Positions 35,370 to 44,397 of a stretch of DNA of 64,000 nt are shown piece by piece. This stretch comes from Streptomyces antimycoticus. GTDB lineage: Bacteria; Actinomycetota; Actinomycetes; Streptomycetales; Streptomycetaceae. The DNA is taken from assembly GCF_005405925.1 (NCBI RefSeq), contig NZ_BJHV01000001.1:3286001-3350000 (forward strand), given 5' to 3'. The position numbers and the translations under genes were made by a program. Each line of letters begins with the position of its first letter. Within the stretch, counting starts at the first letter, position 1. The notes beneath the pieces are model-generated. The model made no database searches. It was not told where the DNA came from and was given only the letters and a program-made list of their open reading frames with translations.

Positions 35370-36167
35370 ATGACCACCGCCATCAGCCGCCGCGAGCGGC
35401 GCATCAGCCCCGTCTTCCTCGGACTGTTCGCGATCATGGTCGTGTCCGCGTGGGCCGTGTGGACGGAGTACTCGGCCAGCCCCGGCTTCGCCGTCTTCCT
35501 GTTCGTCGTCTCCGGCTGGGTCGTCTCCCTGTGCCTGCATGAGTACGCCCACGCGCGCACCGCGCTGCACGGCGGGGATCTGTCGATCGGCGCGAAGGGC
35601 TACCTGACCCTCAACCCGATGAAGTACACGCATGTGGCGCTGAGCATCGTGCTGCCCGTGGTCTTCGTGATCATGGGCGGGATCGGGCTGCCGGGCGGGG
35701 CGGTGTTCATCGAGCGGCACCGGATCCAGGGCCGCTGGAAGCACAGTCTGATCTCGGCCGCGGGCCCGCTGACGAACGTGCTGTTCGCGGCCGCGCTGAC
35801 CGCCCCGTTCTGGCTCGACGCCACGGACCAGGTGCCGGAGCTCTTCCGCTTCGCCCTCGCCTTCCTGGCGTTGCTGCAGGTCACGGCGGCGATCTTGAAC
35901 TTCCTGCCGGTGCCGGGCCTGGACGGGTACGGGGTGATCGAGCCCTGGCTGTCGCACCGCATCCGGCGCCAGGTCGAGCCGTACGCGCCGTTCGGGCTGC
36001 TCGCGGTCTTCGGGATCCTGTGGATACCCGAGGTCAATGAGGCGTTCTTCGGCGCCATCGACGCGGTGATGCGGGCCCTGGGCGTATCGGAGTGGGACAC
36101 CTACTGGGGCCAGGAATTCTTCCGCTTCTGGCAGGGCGAGCCCGATATCCCCCGCCTCGACTTCTAG
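35370..36167 (+). CDS. Site-2-type (M50) intramembrane zinc metalloprotease
   Basis: A 265-residue polytopic membrane protein with about five or six helices. The zinc motif HEYAHA lies near residue 60, and the third ligand region is NFLPVPGLDGYG near 186, the equivalent of NPxPxxDG. There is no PDZ domain. Members cleave membrane-bound anti-sigma factors or small membrane proteins. The protein resembles the short actinobacterial group rather than RseP. ATG 35370 has a GGAGAC site just upstream. The frame is open further upstream through the repeat-rich gap, which was rejected as coding. Confidence 0.85.
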   Translation: MTTAISRRERRISPVFLGLFAIMVVSAWAVWTEYSASPGFAVFLFVVSGWVVSLCLHEYAHARTALHGGDLSIGAKGYLTLNPMKYTHVALSIVLPVVFVIMGGIGLPGGAVFIERHRIQGRWKHSLISAAGPLTNVLFAAALTAPFWLDATDQVPELFRFALAFLALLQVTAAILNFLPVPGLDGYGVIEPWLSHRIRRQVEPYAPFGLLAVFGILWIPEVNEAFFGAIDAVMRALGVSEWDTYWGQEFFRFWQGEPDIPRLDF

Positions 36168-36183
36168 GCCCCGCCCGGCGGCC

Positions 36184-36384
36184 TCAGCTCGTGGCGCCCG
36201 TGCTCTCCCGGTCGGCCGCGCGGTCGGCCCGGGCCTTACGGACGTAGTACCAGGCCATGTTGGACGAGATGCCGGCGATCAGGATCCAGATGATCCCGAG
36301 CCAGCTCCCCCGCGCGAAGGACACGACGGCCGCGGCGATCGCGAGGACGCAGACGGCCAGGGTGCAAAGGGCGAGGCGGGGCAT
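36184..36384 (-). CDS. Small membrane protein (66 residues)
   Basis: A 66-residue protein with two hydrophobic helices (LCTLAVCVLAIAAAVVSFA and GIIWILIAGISSNMAWYYV) and a charged, acidic and basic tail (RKARADRAADRESTGATS). Function unknown. It is convergent with the M50 protease gene and follows the F420-reductase gene in the same direction. A protease substrate or partner role is conceivable but unsupported. The ATG at 36384 has a GGAGCC site on the minus strand. Confidence 0.6.
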   Translation of the reverse strand: MPRLALCTLAVCVLAIAAAVVSFARGSWLGIIWILIAGISSNMAWYYVRKARADRAADRESTGATS

Positions 36385-36487
36385 GGGGTCGGCTCCTGTC
36401 GGCGGATGTGGCACTCCCCGACATTGTCCCCCATGCACCGCCGCAGGGGCGGGGCGCCCCGGATGTGCCGGTCGGGCGGCGGCGCCC

Positions 36488-37225
36488 TCAGACGTCGGTG
36501 ACGCGCAGGCCCGCATGGGCCTTGTAGCGGCGGTTGACCGAGATCAGATTGGCCACCAGGGACTCCACCTGGTGGGCGTTGCGCAGCCGGCCCGCGAAGA
36601 CGCCGCGCATGCCCGGGATGCGGGCCGCGAGCGCCTGGACCAGGTCGGTGTCGGCGCGCGACTCGCCCAGGACCATCACATCGGTGTCGATCTGCTCGAC
36701 CTCGGGGTCCTGCAGAGTTACGGCCGAGAGGTGGTGGAAGGCGGCGGTGACCCGGGAGTCCGGCAGCAGGGCGGCGGCCTGCTCGGCGGCGCTGCCCTCC
36801 TCCGGCGTCAGGGCGTACGCGCCCTTCTTGTCGAAGCCCAGCGGGTTGACGCAGTCGACGACCAGCTTGCCGCTGAGCTCCTCGCGCAGCGAGTCCAGCG
36901 TCTTGGCGTGGCCGTCCCACGGGACGGCCACGATGACGATGTCGCTGCGGCGCGAGCACTCGGCGTTGTCCGCGCCCTCGATGCCGAGCTCCGCGCCGCC
37001 CAGCTCCCGCGCCGCGGTCTGCGCGCGCTCGACGGCGCGCGAACCGATGATCACCTTCTGGCCGGACCTGGCCAGCCGGTAGGCGAGGCCGCGGCCCTGG
37101 TCACCGGTGCCGCCCAGGACGCCGACGGTCAGGCCGGACACATCGGGGAGGTCCCAGGGGTCCTTGGCGGGGGCCTTCTTCGCGGGGGCGTCGGACGCGG
37201 AGTTCGGGGCATCAGGAGTAGTCAT
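36488..37225 (-). CDS. npdG: NADPH-dependent F420 reductase (F420H2:NADP oxidoreductase)
   Basis: A 245-residue enzyme exchanging hydride between coenzyme F420 and NADP. After a Pro/Ala/Lys-rich tail of 30 residues comes the Rossmann motif LTVGVLGGTGDQGRGLAYRLA. It continues with IIGSRAVERAQTAA (NADP 2'-phosphate binding), IVIVAVPWDGHAKTL, VDCVNPLGFDKKG and FHHLSAVTLQDP, the typical Fno sequence. F420-dependent enzymes such as the DUF385-like protein at 10714 could use the reduced cofactor. ATG 37225 has a strong GGAG-type site. Single gene. Confidence 0.92.
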   Translation of the reverse strand: MTTPDAPNSASDAPAKKAPAKDPWDLPDVSGLTVGVLGGTGDQGRGLAYRLARSGQKVIIGSRAVERAQTAARELGGAELGIEGADNAECSRRSDIVIVAVPWDGHAKTLDSLREELSGKLVVDCVNPLGFDKKGAYALTPEEGSAAEQAAALLPDSRVTAAFHHLSAVTLQDPEVEQIDTDVMVLGESRADTDLVQALAARIPGMRGVFAGRLRNAHQVESLVANLISVNRRYKAHAGLRVTDV

Positions 37226-37272
37226 GACAGTGATCCTGTCACGCACCGCGGCCACCTTCATGGTGACGTCTC

Positions 37273-38255
37273 TTACGCTTTGACACTCCCCTCCGTCAGC
37301 CCTGTGCGCCAGTACCGCTGGAGTACGCCCATCAGCACCATCAGCGGCAGGACGGACAGGAACGCCCCGCCGACCGTGTACTGGTACAGCTCCGGCTGCC
37401 GGTCCGCGTACCCCTGCCAGGACGTCAGGCCGAGCTGGATCGGGTAGAGATCGGAGTCGGAGAGCATGACCAGCGGCAGAAAGAAGTTGTTCCAGATGTG
37501 CACGAACTGGAACAGGAAGACGGTGACCAGCGCCGGGGTCATCAGCCGCAGCCCCAGCGTGGAGAAGATCCGGCCCTCCCCCGCGCCGTCGATCCGCGCC
37601 GCCTCCAGGAGGGAGTCCGGGACGGCGGCGGCCGCGTAGATCCGGCACAGATAGACCCCGAAGGGGCTGACGATGCTGGGGATCAGCACGGCCCAGTAGG
37701 TGTTGGCCAGGCCGATCTCGCTGAAGAGGAGATAGAGCGGGAGGGCGAGCGCCGTGCCCGGGATCAGCACTCCGGCCAGGATGACGTTGAAGATGCCCTC
37801 CCGGCCGGGGAAGCGGAACTTGGCCAGGGCGTAGCCGGCGGCGGCCGACAGCAGGGTGGCGGCGAGCGCGCCGACGCCCGCGTACATCAGGCTGTTGGCG
37901 AACCACCGGACGTAGATGCCGTCGTCGTAGGTGAGCACCCGGTGCAGATAGTCGAACGGGTGCGGGTCGTGGAACCAGAAGCCGAAGGTGCCGAAGAGAT
38001 CGCTGCTGGACTTGGTGGAGGAGACGACGAGCCAGTAGACCGGGGTCAGGAAGTAGATGGCGGCGACGGTGAGCAGCGAGACGGTGATGATCCGGTGCCG
38101 CAGGGGGGGTTCCGTCCCCTCCCGGCCCTCGCCGCGCGGCGGCCCGCACCGGGCCGGTCATCGGGCGGGACCGCCTCCGGCCGCCCCTTCCCGGGTGCGG
38201 CCTCGTCCGCGGGCTCGCTCGCGACCGCGCCCGCCAGGTCGTTCGCCTCGTTCAT
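37273..38255 (-). CDS. ABC sugar permease, MalG type (frameshift near 38120)
   Basis: Inner-membrane permease of the sialidase-linked importer. The conserved part (LRHRIITVSLLTVAAIYFL; NSLMYAGVGALAATLLSAAA; the EAA loop EAARIDGAGEGRIF; the C-terminal EGSVKA) is in one frame. The natural start is the ATG at 38255, which overlaps the previous permease's stop (ATGA) and opens MNEANDLAGAVASEPADEAA, but in another frame that stops early. Adding one base near 38105-38135 (in or next to the GGGG and CCCCCCC runs) gives a continuous protein of about 327 residues. Consensus error is more likely than a pseudogene. Confidence 0.8.
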
Positions 38256-39184
38256 CCGTTGTCGCCGTCCTTCCCCCGCCGGCCCACGAGTCTCAGGAAT
38301 CCGAAGGACAGCACGCAGGCGACGAGGGCGAGCAGAACCGCCTCGGCCGCCGCGATGTGCTGGTTGTTGCTGGTGAACGCCTCGTTGTAGGCGGCCAGAT
38401 TGGGGGTGTAGCCGGAGTCGATGGAGTTGCTCAGCGGTTTGAGCACCTTGGGCTCGGCGAAGAGCTGCAGGGTGCCGATGAGGCTGAAGACGGTGGTGAG
38501 CACGAGCGCGGGCCGGATCAGCGGGAGTTTGATGTGCCGGGCGACCTGCCAGGCATTGGCCCCGTCGATCCGCGCCGCCTCGTACAGCTCTCCGGGTACG
38601 GCCTTGAGCTGGGCGATCAGCACCAGCATGTTGTAGCCGGTGAACTGCCAGGTGACGATGTTGGCGATGGACCACAGGACCGCCCCGCGGCCCAGGAAGT
38701 CCACGTCCCAGCCCATCGAATCGGCCATCTCCACCAGCGGGCTGATCCCGGGGACGTAGAGGAAGCCCCACAGGATCGACGCGATCACCCCGGGCACGCC
38801 GTACGGCAGGAAGAAGGCGGTCCGGAAGAAGCCGACCCAGCGCGCGGAGGCCGCGTCCAGCAGCAGCGCGAGCGCGGTGGCGAAGGCGATCATCAACGGG
38901 ATCTGGACGGCGCCGAAGAGCAGCACCCGGCCGAAGCCCGCCGTGAACCGGTCGTCCTCCAGGGCGTGGGCGTAGTTGGACAGGCCCGCCCACACCTGTT
39001 TGGTCTCCCCGCCGAGGCCGAGCGGTCCGGTGCGCTCGACCTTCAGCAGGCTCTCGTAGAGGGCGTAGGCGATGGGGGCGATGAAGCACAGCAGGAAGAG
39101 CGCGAGGAAGGGCAGCAGAAACCCGGACGCCGCCCGGGCGCTGCGTGCCTCGGTCCGGGTGAAGCGGCGGGGAGCTTTGCTCAC
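38252..39184 (-). CDS. ABC sugar permease, MalF type
   Basis: A 310-residue permease with six helices. It starts with GTG 39184 (MSKAPRRFTRTEARSARAAS), then FLLPFLALFLLCFIAPIAYALYESL. The EAA-type loop is YEAARIDGANAWQVARHIKLPLIRP near residue 205. It is 5 bases after the binding-protein gene and overlaps the next permease by ATGA, so all four genes of this locus are coupled. A long periplasmic loop region (NSIDSGYTPNLAAYNEAFTS) lies near 265. Substrate by association: sialylated sugars. Confidence 0.9.
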   Translation of the reverse strand: MSKAPRRFTRTEARSARAASGFLLPFLALFLLCFIAPIAYALYESLLKVERTGPLGLGGETKQVWAGLSNYAHALEDDRFTAGFGRVLLFGAVQIPLMIAFATALALLLDAASARWVGFFRTAFFLPYGVPGVIASILWGFLYVPGISPLVEMADSMGWDVDFLGRGAVLWSIANIVTWQFTGYNMLVLIAQLKAVPGELYEAARIDGANAWQVARHIKLPLIRPALVLTTVFSLIGTLQLFAEPKVLKPLSNSIDSGYTPNLAAYNEAFTSNNQHIAAAEAVLLALVACVLSFGFLRLVGRRGKDGDNG

Positions 39185-39189
39185 CCGCC

Positions 39190-40545
39190 TCACCCGGCCT
39201 TCACCTTGAGGCCCTTTTCCTTGAGGTCGGCGATCGTCTCGCCCTGCACCTTCTTCAGCACCGAACGGAAGTCGGACCCGTCCCCGATGGCGGCGGTGAA
39301 GGCGTCGCCGAGCCGCTGGTAGAGGGTGTCCGTGGCGGGGCCCCACTTCCAGCTGGTGTCCACGCCCTTGCTCGCCTCGTCGAAGACCTTGCTGTACGCC
39401 TGGCCGCCGAAGAAGTCCTTGTGCACATCGAGCTGGGAGGTGGTGTACCCCTGCTTGGCACCCGGGGTGCCATAGCCGTTCTCGATCAGGAGCTTGATCG
39501 ACTCGGGGTCGGTGTTGAGCCAGATCGCGAAGGCCAGCGCGTCCTTGGGGTACTTGGTCTTGGCGAAGACCGCGGTGGTGGAGCCGCCCCAGTTGGCGTA
39601 GGAGGCGTCTCCCTTCTTCCACTGCGGCATGGGCACCACGCGCCACTTGCCCGCGGTCTTGGGCGCGTTGCCGACCAGCAGGGCGTCGCCCCAGCTCGCG
39701 CCGAGCCAGGAGGCGATGGAGCCGGTCTGGACGTCCTTGTACCAGGCGTTCTGCCGGTCCGGAATGGTCTTGATGAGCTTCCGCCGGGCCAGGTCGTACC
39801 AGTAGTCGGCGACCTTACGGGTGGGCTCGTCGTCGATGGAGACGGTCCAGGTGTCGCCCTCGGTGCCGAACCAGCGCGCCCCGGCCTGCCAGGCCAGCCC
39901 CGCGAAGCGGTTGCCGTTGGTGGCCGAGAAGGTCTCGATCCAGGCGCCCCTCTTACGGATCGCGGTGGCCGCCGCCTCGTACTCGTCCCAGGTGGTGGGC
40001 GGTTCTATGCCCCACTTGTCGAACAGGTCCTGACGGATGAACAGGCCCATCGGGCCGGACGCCTGCGGTACGGCGTAGACCGCCTTGCCGAAGGCGGACT
40101 GCTGCCACTGCCAGCCGATGAACATGTCCTTGTGCTCGGCGACCCCGTACTTGGTCAGATCCAGCAGCCCGTTGTCGACGAGGAAGCTGGGCACGACCGG
40201 GTATTCGATCTGGCCGAGGTCCGGCGGATTGCCCGCCTTGATGGCGGCGTGCATCTTGGCGTACTGGGCGCCGTCGACGGCCGAGACCTTCTCGACCTTG
40301 ACCCGCACCTCGGGGTTCTTGCTGTTCCACAGGGCGACGGGCTTGTCGATGCCCGGCACCCAGGACCAGAAGGTCAGGGTGATCTTCTCGCCCTTCTTGC
40401 GGTCCTTGGGTTCCCCGCCCCCGTCGTCGTCCGAGCCGCAGCCCGCGAGGGCGAACCCGGCCGCCGCGGCGGCCGCGCCGCCGAGGACGGCGCGGCGCGG
40501 CGTGCCGGTCATCCAGGTGTTCCGGTTTCTTGCGGTATCGCTCAT
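39190..40545 (-). CDS. ABC sugar-binding lipoprotein of the sialidase operon
   Basis: A 451-residue family-1 solute-binding lipoprotein with a signal peptide (TPRRAVLGGAAAAAAG), lipobox ALAGC (Cys36) and a Gly/Asp linker. The mature domain has LTFWSWVPGIDKPVALWN, GNPPDLGQIEYPVVPSFL and NWGGSTTAVFAKT. Its start overlaps the sialidase stop by ATGA. The position between the sialidase gene and two permease genes indicates capture of the sialidase's substrate or product. No ATPase gene is present, so the shared MsiK-type ATPase found in Streptomyces probably energises the system (inference). Confidence 0.9.
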   Translation of the reverse strand: MSDTARNRNTWMTGTPRRAVLGGAAAAAAGFALAGCGSDDDGGGEPKDRKKGEKITLTFWSWVPGIDKPVALWNSKNPEVRVKVEKVSAVDGAQYAKMHAAIKAGNPPDLGQIEYPVVPSFLVDNGLLDLTKYGVAEHKDMFIGWQWQQSAFGKAVYAVPQASGPMGLFIRQDLFDKWGIEPPTTWDEYEAAATAIRKRGAWIETFSATNGNRFAGLAWQAGARWFGTEGDTWTVSIDDEPTRKVADYWYDLARRKLIKTIPDRQNAWYKDVQTGSIASWLGASWGDALLVGNAPKTAGKWRVVPMPQWKKGDASYANWGGSTTAVFAKTKYPKDALAFAIWLNTDPESIKLLIENGYGTPGAKQGYTTSQLDVHKDFFGGQAYSKVFDEASKGVDTSWKWGPATDTLYQRLGDAFTAAIGDGSDFRSVLKKVQGETIADLKEKGLKVKAG

Positions 40546-41669
40546 ACCAGCTCCTCCGTCGGAATGCGCCGGAATGTGATGGTCGAGTAGGCGCTGAAGT
40601 CGCCGGTCTCGTAGAGCAGTCCGACCGTGGCCTCGTCGAGCCGGACCAGATCGGAGTAGGCGGCGGGCAGGCCGTTCACGGTGTGCGTGGGCCGCCAGGT
40701 GACACCGCCGTCATGGCTGGTGCGGACGGTCATCAGCGCCCGGTACGCGGGGTCGGCGGGGCCGGAGAAGAGCAGCACGTCCGGCTCGCCGAGGTGCAGC
40801 ACACTGCCCTCGACCACGGGGGCCACCAGACCGGCCTGCGGCCGGAAGGGGAGGTCCAGGGTGGCGCCGCCGTCACCGGAGTGGGCGTCGGCGCGGGTGC
40901 CGGGGGCGGTCGCGTCGGTGCGGGTGTTGAAGTAGACGCGGCCGTCGGGGAGTTGGGCGGCGGTGGTCTCGTTGACGTTGACGTAGCCGTCGGGGTTGTC
41001 GTCCACGTACCCGATCCGCCAGGTCGCGCCGTCGTCGTCGCTGAGCAGGTCGTGTCCGCCGTTGTACCGCCCCTCGGTGCCGTCGTCGCCGGGGACGGTC
41101 GGGGGCAGGGAGTGGTTGGCCGCGACGACGATCCGGCCCGCGTGGGCGCCGTATCGCAGTTGGAGGGCGTGGCCGGGGGTGGTGGCGTACCAGCGCCATT
41201 CGGGCCGCTTGGTGCTCGCGGTGGTCTCGCGGGGCTCGCTCCAGCTCGCGCCGTCGTCATCGCTGTAGGTCAGCCACACCCGCCGCCCGTCGGCCGCGCT
41301 CACCTCGCCGCGCCGGATCCGGTCCTCGGTGGCGGAGGCGGCGCTGCGGATGTGCACCAGCAGGACGCGGCCGTCGTGGGGGCCGCCGTCGAGGACGACG
41401 GGGGCCGGATTGCCCGCCGTGCCATCGCCGTTGCGGGCCACGACCTGTAAGACGCCCCAGGTCCGTCCGCCGTCGGCCGACCGTTTGAGCACGAGGTCGA
41501 TATGGCCGTCATCGGCGGAGGAGTTCACCCTGCCTTCGGCGAACGCGAGGACGGTGCCGTCGTGGGTCAGCACGGCTGCCGGGATCCGGTAGCTCGCATA
41601 GCCCTCGGTCCCCGCCCGGAACGGAACGGACACCTCGTACGAGCGTGCCGCCCCCGTGTCGACTGCCAA
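40542..41669 (-). CDS. Exo-alpha-sialidase (neuraminidase), apparently intracellular
   Basis: A 375-residue six-bladed beta-propeller glycosidase that releases terminal sialic acid. The YRIP motif (arginine-triad member) lies at about residues 27-30. Asp boxes are SADGGRTW, SDDDGASW, SDDDGATW, SGDGGATL and SHDGGVTW. The acid/base aspartate region is AFAEGRVNSSADDGHIDLV. There is no signal peptide: the start is TTG 41669, 4 bases after GGGAGG, and the frame upstream is non-coding. It is therefore predicted to act on imported sialosides. First gene of a four-gene coupled operon with the ABC importer. Confidence 0.9.
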   Translation of the reverse strand: MAVDTGAARSYEVSVPFRAGTEGYASYRIPAAVLTHDGTVLAFAEGRVNSSADDGHIDLVLKRSADGGRTWGVLQVVARNGDGTAGNPAPVVLDGGPHDGRVLLVHIRSAASATEDRIRRGEVSAADGRRVWLTYSDDDGASWSEPRETTASTKRPEWRWYATTPGHALQLRYGAHAGRIVVAANHSLPPTVPGDDGTEGRYNGGHDLLSDDDGATWRIGYVDDNPDGYVNVNETTAAQLPDGRVYFNTRTDATAPGTRADAHSGDGGATLDLPFRPQAGLVAPVVEGSVLHLGEPDVLLFSGPADPAYRALMTVRTSHDGGVTWRPTHTVNGLPAAYSDLVRLDEATVGLLYETGDFSAYSTITFRRIPTEELV

Positions 41670-41716
41670 CAGACCTCCCGATGCCCCGTCGCAATCGAGT
41701 GCCGAGTCAGATAAAT

Positions 41717-41774
41717 GGGACGTAGGACGTCCCTTGTGTGCGGCGACCTTAGGGTTTGCCTTACAGAGCGTCAA
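41717..41774 (-). promoter_or_regulatory. Sialidase operon promoter with a palindromic operator at the start site
   Basis: Read on the minus strand, TTGACG (41769-41774) and TAAGGT (41746-41751) are separated by 17 bases, one of the best housekeeping promoters in the window. Transcription should start near 41739. Immediately downstream, 41717-41733 is the palindrome GGGACG-N5-CGTCCC, of the form bound by GntR/FadR-type repressors, in a position to block initiation. The repressor gene is not in the window. Confidence 0.7.
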
Positions 41775-41929
41775 GAGACGGCACATGAACAGTTGGAGAC
41801 GCGGCCGAGGGCGCGATGGCGCCGGGCACGGAACGGATCTACGGCATGCCTGCCGCATATGCCCCGAACGGGTGAGCCGGGCCCGAATCGCGCCCGCCGG
41901 GGCGCGGGCCGGGGCAGGATCCGGATGCC

Positions 41930-42534
41930 ATGGACGCCGTAAGGGTTGCACTGCTGCGCGAAGTCCTCGCCGGAACGGAATGGCTCCAGGCGACCCGCCG
42001 CTTCGCGGGCTCGCTACGGGCCTCGGTCGGACCGCGCGCGGGCGGATTGCTGCTGGTCGGCAGCGAGAGACACGAACCGTGGCACCTGGCCGCGCACCTC
42101 GACGACGAGGCGGCCTGGTCCGGGCTGCCCGAGCTGTCCCCCACCCTCGTCCGCCACCGGGTGCCGGAGGGCGCCGCCGTGCCCGCGCATCTGGCGGTCG
42201 GTCTGGGGCGGCTGGAGGGGGCGGGCCGCGGTGAGACCCTGCTGGTGGTCGCGCCGGACGACCCCGGGGCCGGGCTGCTGGAGCGGGTGAACGACGCCCG
42301 CCGGGGCGGGGCGACCGTACTCGCCCTCGACGGCGGCGACGCCGAGCTGCACGCCCTGGCCCATGACGCGCTCTCCGCCCCGAGGGCGGCGAACTCGACC
42401 TCGACACCCTCCAGCACCTGGTCAGCGCGGCCGCCGGGGAGAACAGCCTGCCGCGCCCGGGCCGCCGCCGCTTCCAGGACCGGCTGGCCCGGCTGGCCGA
42501 ACACTTGGCGGCGCCGCCACCCACGCGGTGGTGA
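41930..42534 (+). CDS. Conserved hypothetical protein (frameshift near 42375)
   Basis: About 200 residues with no recognised domain. It starts MDAVRVALLREVLAGTEWL and contains GGLLLVGSERHEPWHLAAHL, then TLLVVAPDDPGAGLLERVND and ATVLALDGGDAELHALAHDAL. The open frame then runs into a nonsense tail, while the natural continuation (PEGGELDLDTLQHLVSAAAG ... RRRFQDRLARLAEHL) is one base out and stops at 42532-42534. Adding a C to the CCCC run at 42372-42375 restores it. The pattern (a hydrophobic alternating alpha/beta half, then a helical C-terminus) suggests a soluble protein. Function not known. Confidence 0.6.
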
Positions 42535-42828
42535 GGGCGCGTGCGGGCCGTACGGGCGAGGGTGACCACCTGCCCGCACTCGTGAGCGGCCAGGCCCGCC
42601 CGCGCACTCGTGGCGGCCCCACGGGCCCAGGGCCCACGGCTCCCGCCTGCCGTAAGGCGCCGCACGGGCCCCGACGTCCACGGGCCGTAAGGCGCGCATG
42701 GCCCCCGTAAGGGCTTCACGCCGTCCGTAAGGCGCCCACGGACCGTAAGACAGCCACCGTCCGCACGGCACCGCACGGCGCGTAATTCGGTTGCCCAGCG
42801 CGGGGGCCCGGCCGGACGATGTCACCTC
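42535..42828. repeat. Spacer with repeated CCGTAAGGCGC motifs
   Basis: The 294-base gap before the MFS gene holds five direct copies of CCGTAAGG or close variants between about 42649 and 42760, irregularly spaced at 17-55 bases. No gene was seen. The promoter of the MFS gene must be near 42780-42820. Confidence 0.4.
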
Positions 42829-44148
42829 GTGACCCTGACCGACCAGGACGACCCTCCGGCGCGCCGCGCGCCCCGGGCCCGCGCGCTGCTGCCCGATCTC
42901 GCCCCCTGGCACTCCTCCCGCGACTTCCGGCTGCTGTGGACCGCGGGGCTGGTGACCGCCTTCGGCAGCTTCCTGACGATGGTGGCACTGCCGCTGCAGA
43001 TCAAGGAGTTGACGGGGTCCGCCGCCGCGGTCGGCGCGATCGGGGCGGTCGAGCTGGTGCCGCTGATCGTCTTCGGGCTGTACGGCGGTGCGCTGGCCGA
43101 CGCCGTCGACCGGCGGCGGCTGATCCTGCTCACCGAGGCCGGGCTCGGGCTGCTCGCCGCGCTGCTGCTGGTCAACAGCCTGCTGCCGGATCCCATGCTG
43201 TGGCCGCTGTACGTGGTGGCCGCGCTGGCCAGTGCGCTGACCGGGCTGCAGCGCCCCGCCATCGACGCGGTGGTGGCCCGGATCGTCCCGCACGGCCAGC
43301 TCACCGCGGCCGCCGCGCTCAACTCGCTGCGCTGGCAGCTCTCCGCCATCGCGGGGCCCTCTCTCGCCGGGGTCGTCGTGGCGTACGCCGGGCTGCCGCT
43401 CGCCTACGGCCTCGATCTGCTGACCTTCGCCGCCTCCGGGCTGCTGGCCCTCCGGCTGACCTCCGCCCCGCCCGCGCACGACGCCGAGCCGCCGTCGCTG
43501 CGCGCGATCGGCGAGGGCGCGCGCTACGCCTGGCGGCGCAAGGAGCTGCTGGGCACCTACGCCGTGGACATGGCCGCCATGTTCTTCGCCTTCCCGAACG
43601 CGATCTTCCCCTTCCTCGCCGACGATCTGGACGCGCCCTGGGCGCTGGGCCTGATGTACGCGGCGGGTTCGATCGGCTCGGTGGTGGTCAGCGCGACCAG
43701 CGGCTGGACGTCCCGGGTGCACCGCCACGGCCGGATGGTGGTCGCGGGAGCGGCCGTCTGGGGCCTGGCCATGGCGGCCGCCGGATGGCTGTCCAACGTC
43801 TGGCTGGTGCTGCTGTGCCTGGCAGTGGCGGGCGGCGGGGACATGGTGAGCGGACTGTTCCGCGCCACGCTGTGGAACCAGACGATTCCCGAGAAGCTGC
43901 GCGGCCGGCTGGCCGGTATCGAGCTGCTCTCCTACGCCACCGGCCCCCAACTGGGCCAGGTCCGGGCCGGTTCCATGGCCGGGTGGGTGGGTGTACGGGC
44001 CTCGGTGTGGTCCGGCGGGGTGGCCTGTGTGGCCTCGGTCGGCCTGCTGGCGCTCGCGCTGCCCCGGCTGATGGGCTACGACGCCCGGACGGACGAACAC
44101 GCCCGCCGGGCGCGCGAGGCGCGCGAACTCCGCCCCGCCGCCGGCTGA
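42829..44148 (+). CDS. MFS exporter, EntS-like (MFS_3)
   Basis: A 439-residue membrane protein with 12 helices starting at GTG 42829. The first helix region WHSSRDFRLLWTAGLVTAFGSFL and the loop GGALADAVDRRRLI are typical of the enterobactin-exporter group. PLQIKELTGSAAAVGAIGAVELVP, LQRPAIDAVVARIVPHGQL and WNQTIPEKLRGRLAGIE match the same family. Siderophore or drug export is possible. No siderophore genes are adjacent, although iron-regulated genes begin 1.5 kb downstream. The C-terminus is a charged tail. Confidence 0.88.
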   Translation: MTLTDQDDPPARRAPRARALLPDLAPWHSSRDFRLLWTAGLVTAFGSFLTMVALPLQIKELTGSAAAVGAIGAVELVPLIVFGLYGGALADAVDRRRLILLTEAGLGLLAALLLVNSLLPDPMLWPLYVVAALASALTGLQRPAIDAVVARIVPHGQLTAAAALNSLRWQLSAIAGPSLAGVVVAYAGLPLAYGLDLLTFAASGLLALRLTSAPPAHDAEPPSLRAIGEGARYAWRRKELLGTYAVDMAAMFFAFPNAIFPFLADDLDAPWALGLMYAAGSIGSVVVSATSGWTSRVHRHGRMVVAGAAVWGLAMAAAGWLSNVWLVLLCLAVAGGGDMVSGLFRATLWNQTIPEKLRGRLAGIELLSYATGPQLGQVRAGSMAGWVGVRASVWSGGVACVASVGLLALALPRLMGYDARTDEHARRAREARELRPAAG

Positions 44149-44208
44149 TCGCCGGGCGCCGTGTGCCCGGCGCCCGGCGCCCGGAAAAGCCTCGGCACCC
44201 GGGAAGCC

Positions 44209-44312
44209 TCAGCCCGCCGCCGGGAGCTCGCGCTCTCGCGCGAGCTCCATGGCGCGGGCGGCCTCCTCCGGGGGCGTACGGGCCGAGGCGGTGGGCGCCC
44301 GGCACTCCGGGC
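44209..44312 (-). pseudogene. Decayed duplicate of the C-terminal half of the next small gene
   Basis: The minus strand reads HRLGPYA in one frame and EEAARAMELARERELPAAG followed by a stop in another, closely matching [23 protein letters not shown] of the intact gene at 44398. A frameshift between the two halves and the lack of a start show it is a remnant of a tandem duplication. Confidence 0.65.
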
Positions 44313-44397
44313 CGGGCCACTGATCCCCCGGCGCCCCGCACCCGGGGAAGCTCTCCGCGCCCCGGCAGGGGCCCGAGCACCCAGCACCCAGCGCGTC

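Noticed and set aside
38057..39322. A long plus-strand open frame across the sialidase-operon permeases
   Set aside because: Both permeases are conserved on the opposite strand; the plus-strand product is low-complexity.
42649..42760. Possible CRISPR-like array of CCGTAAGG repeats
   Set aside because: Repeats are too short, degenerate and irregularly spaced, and no cas genes are near.
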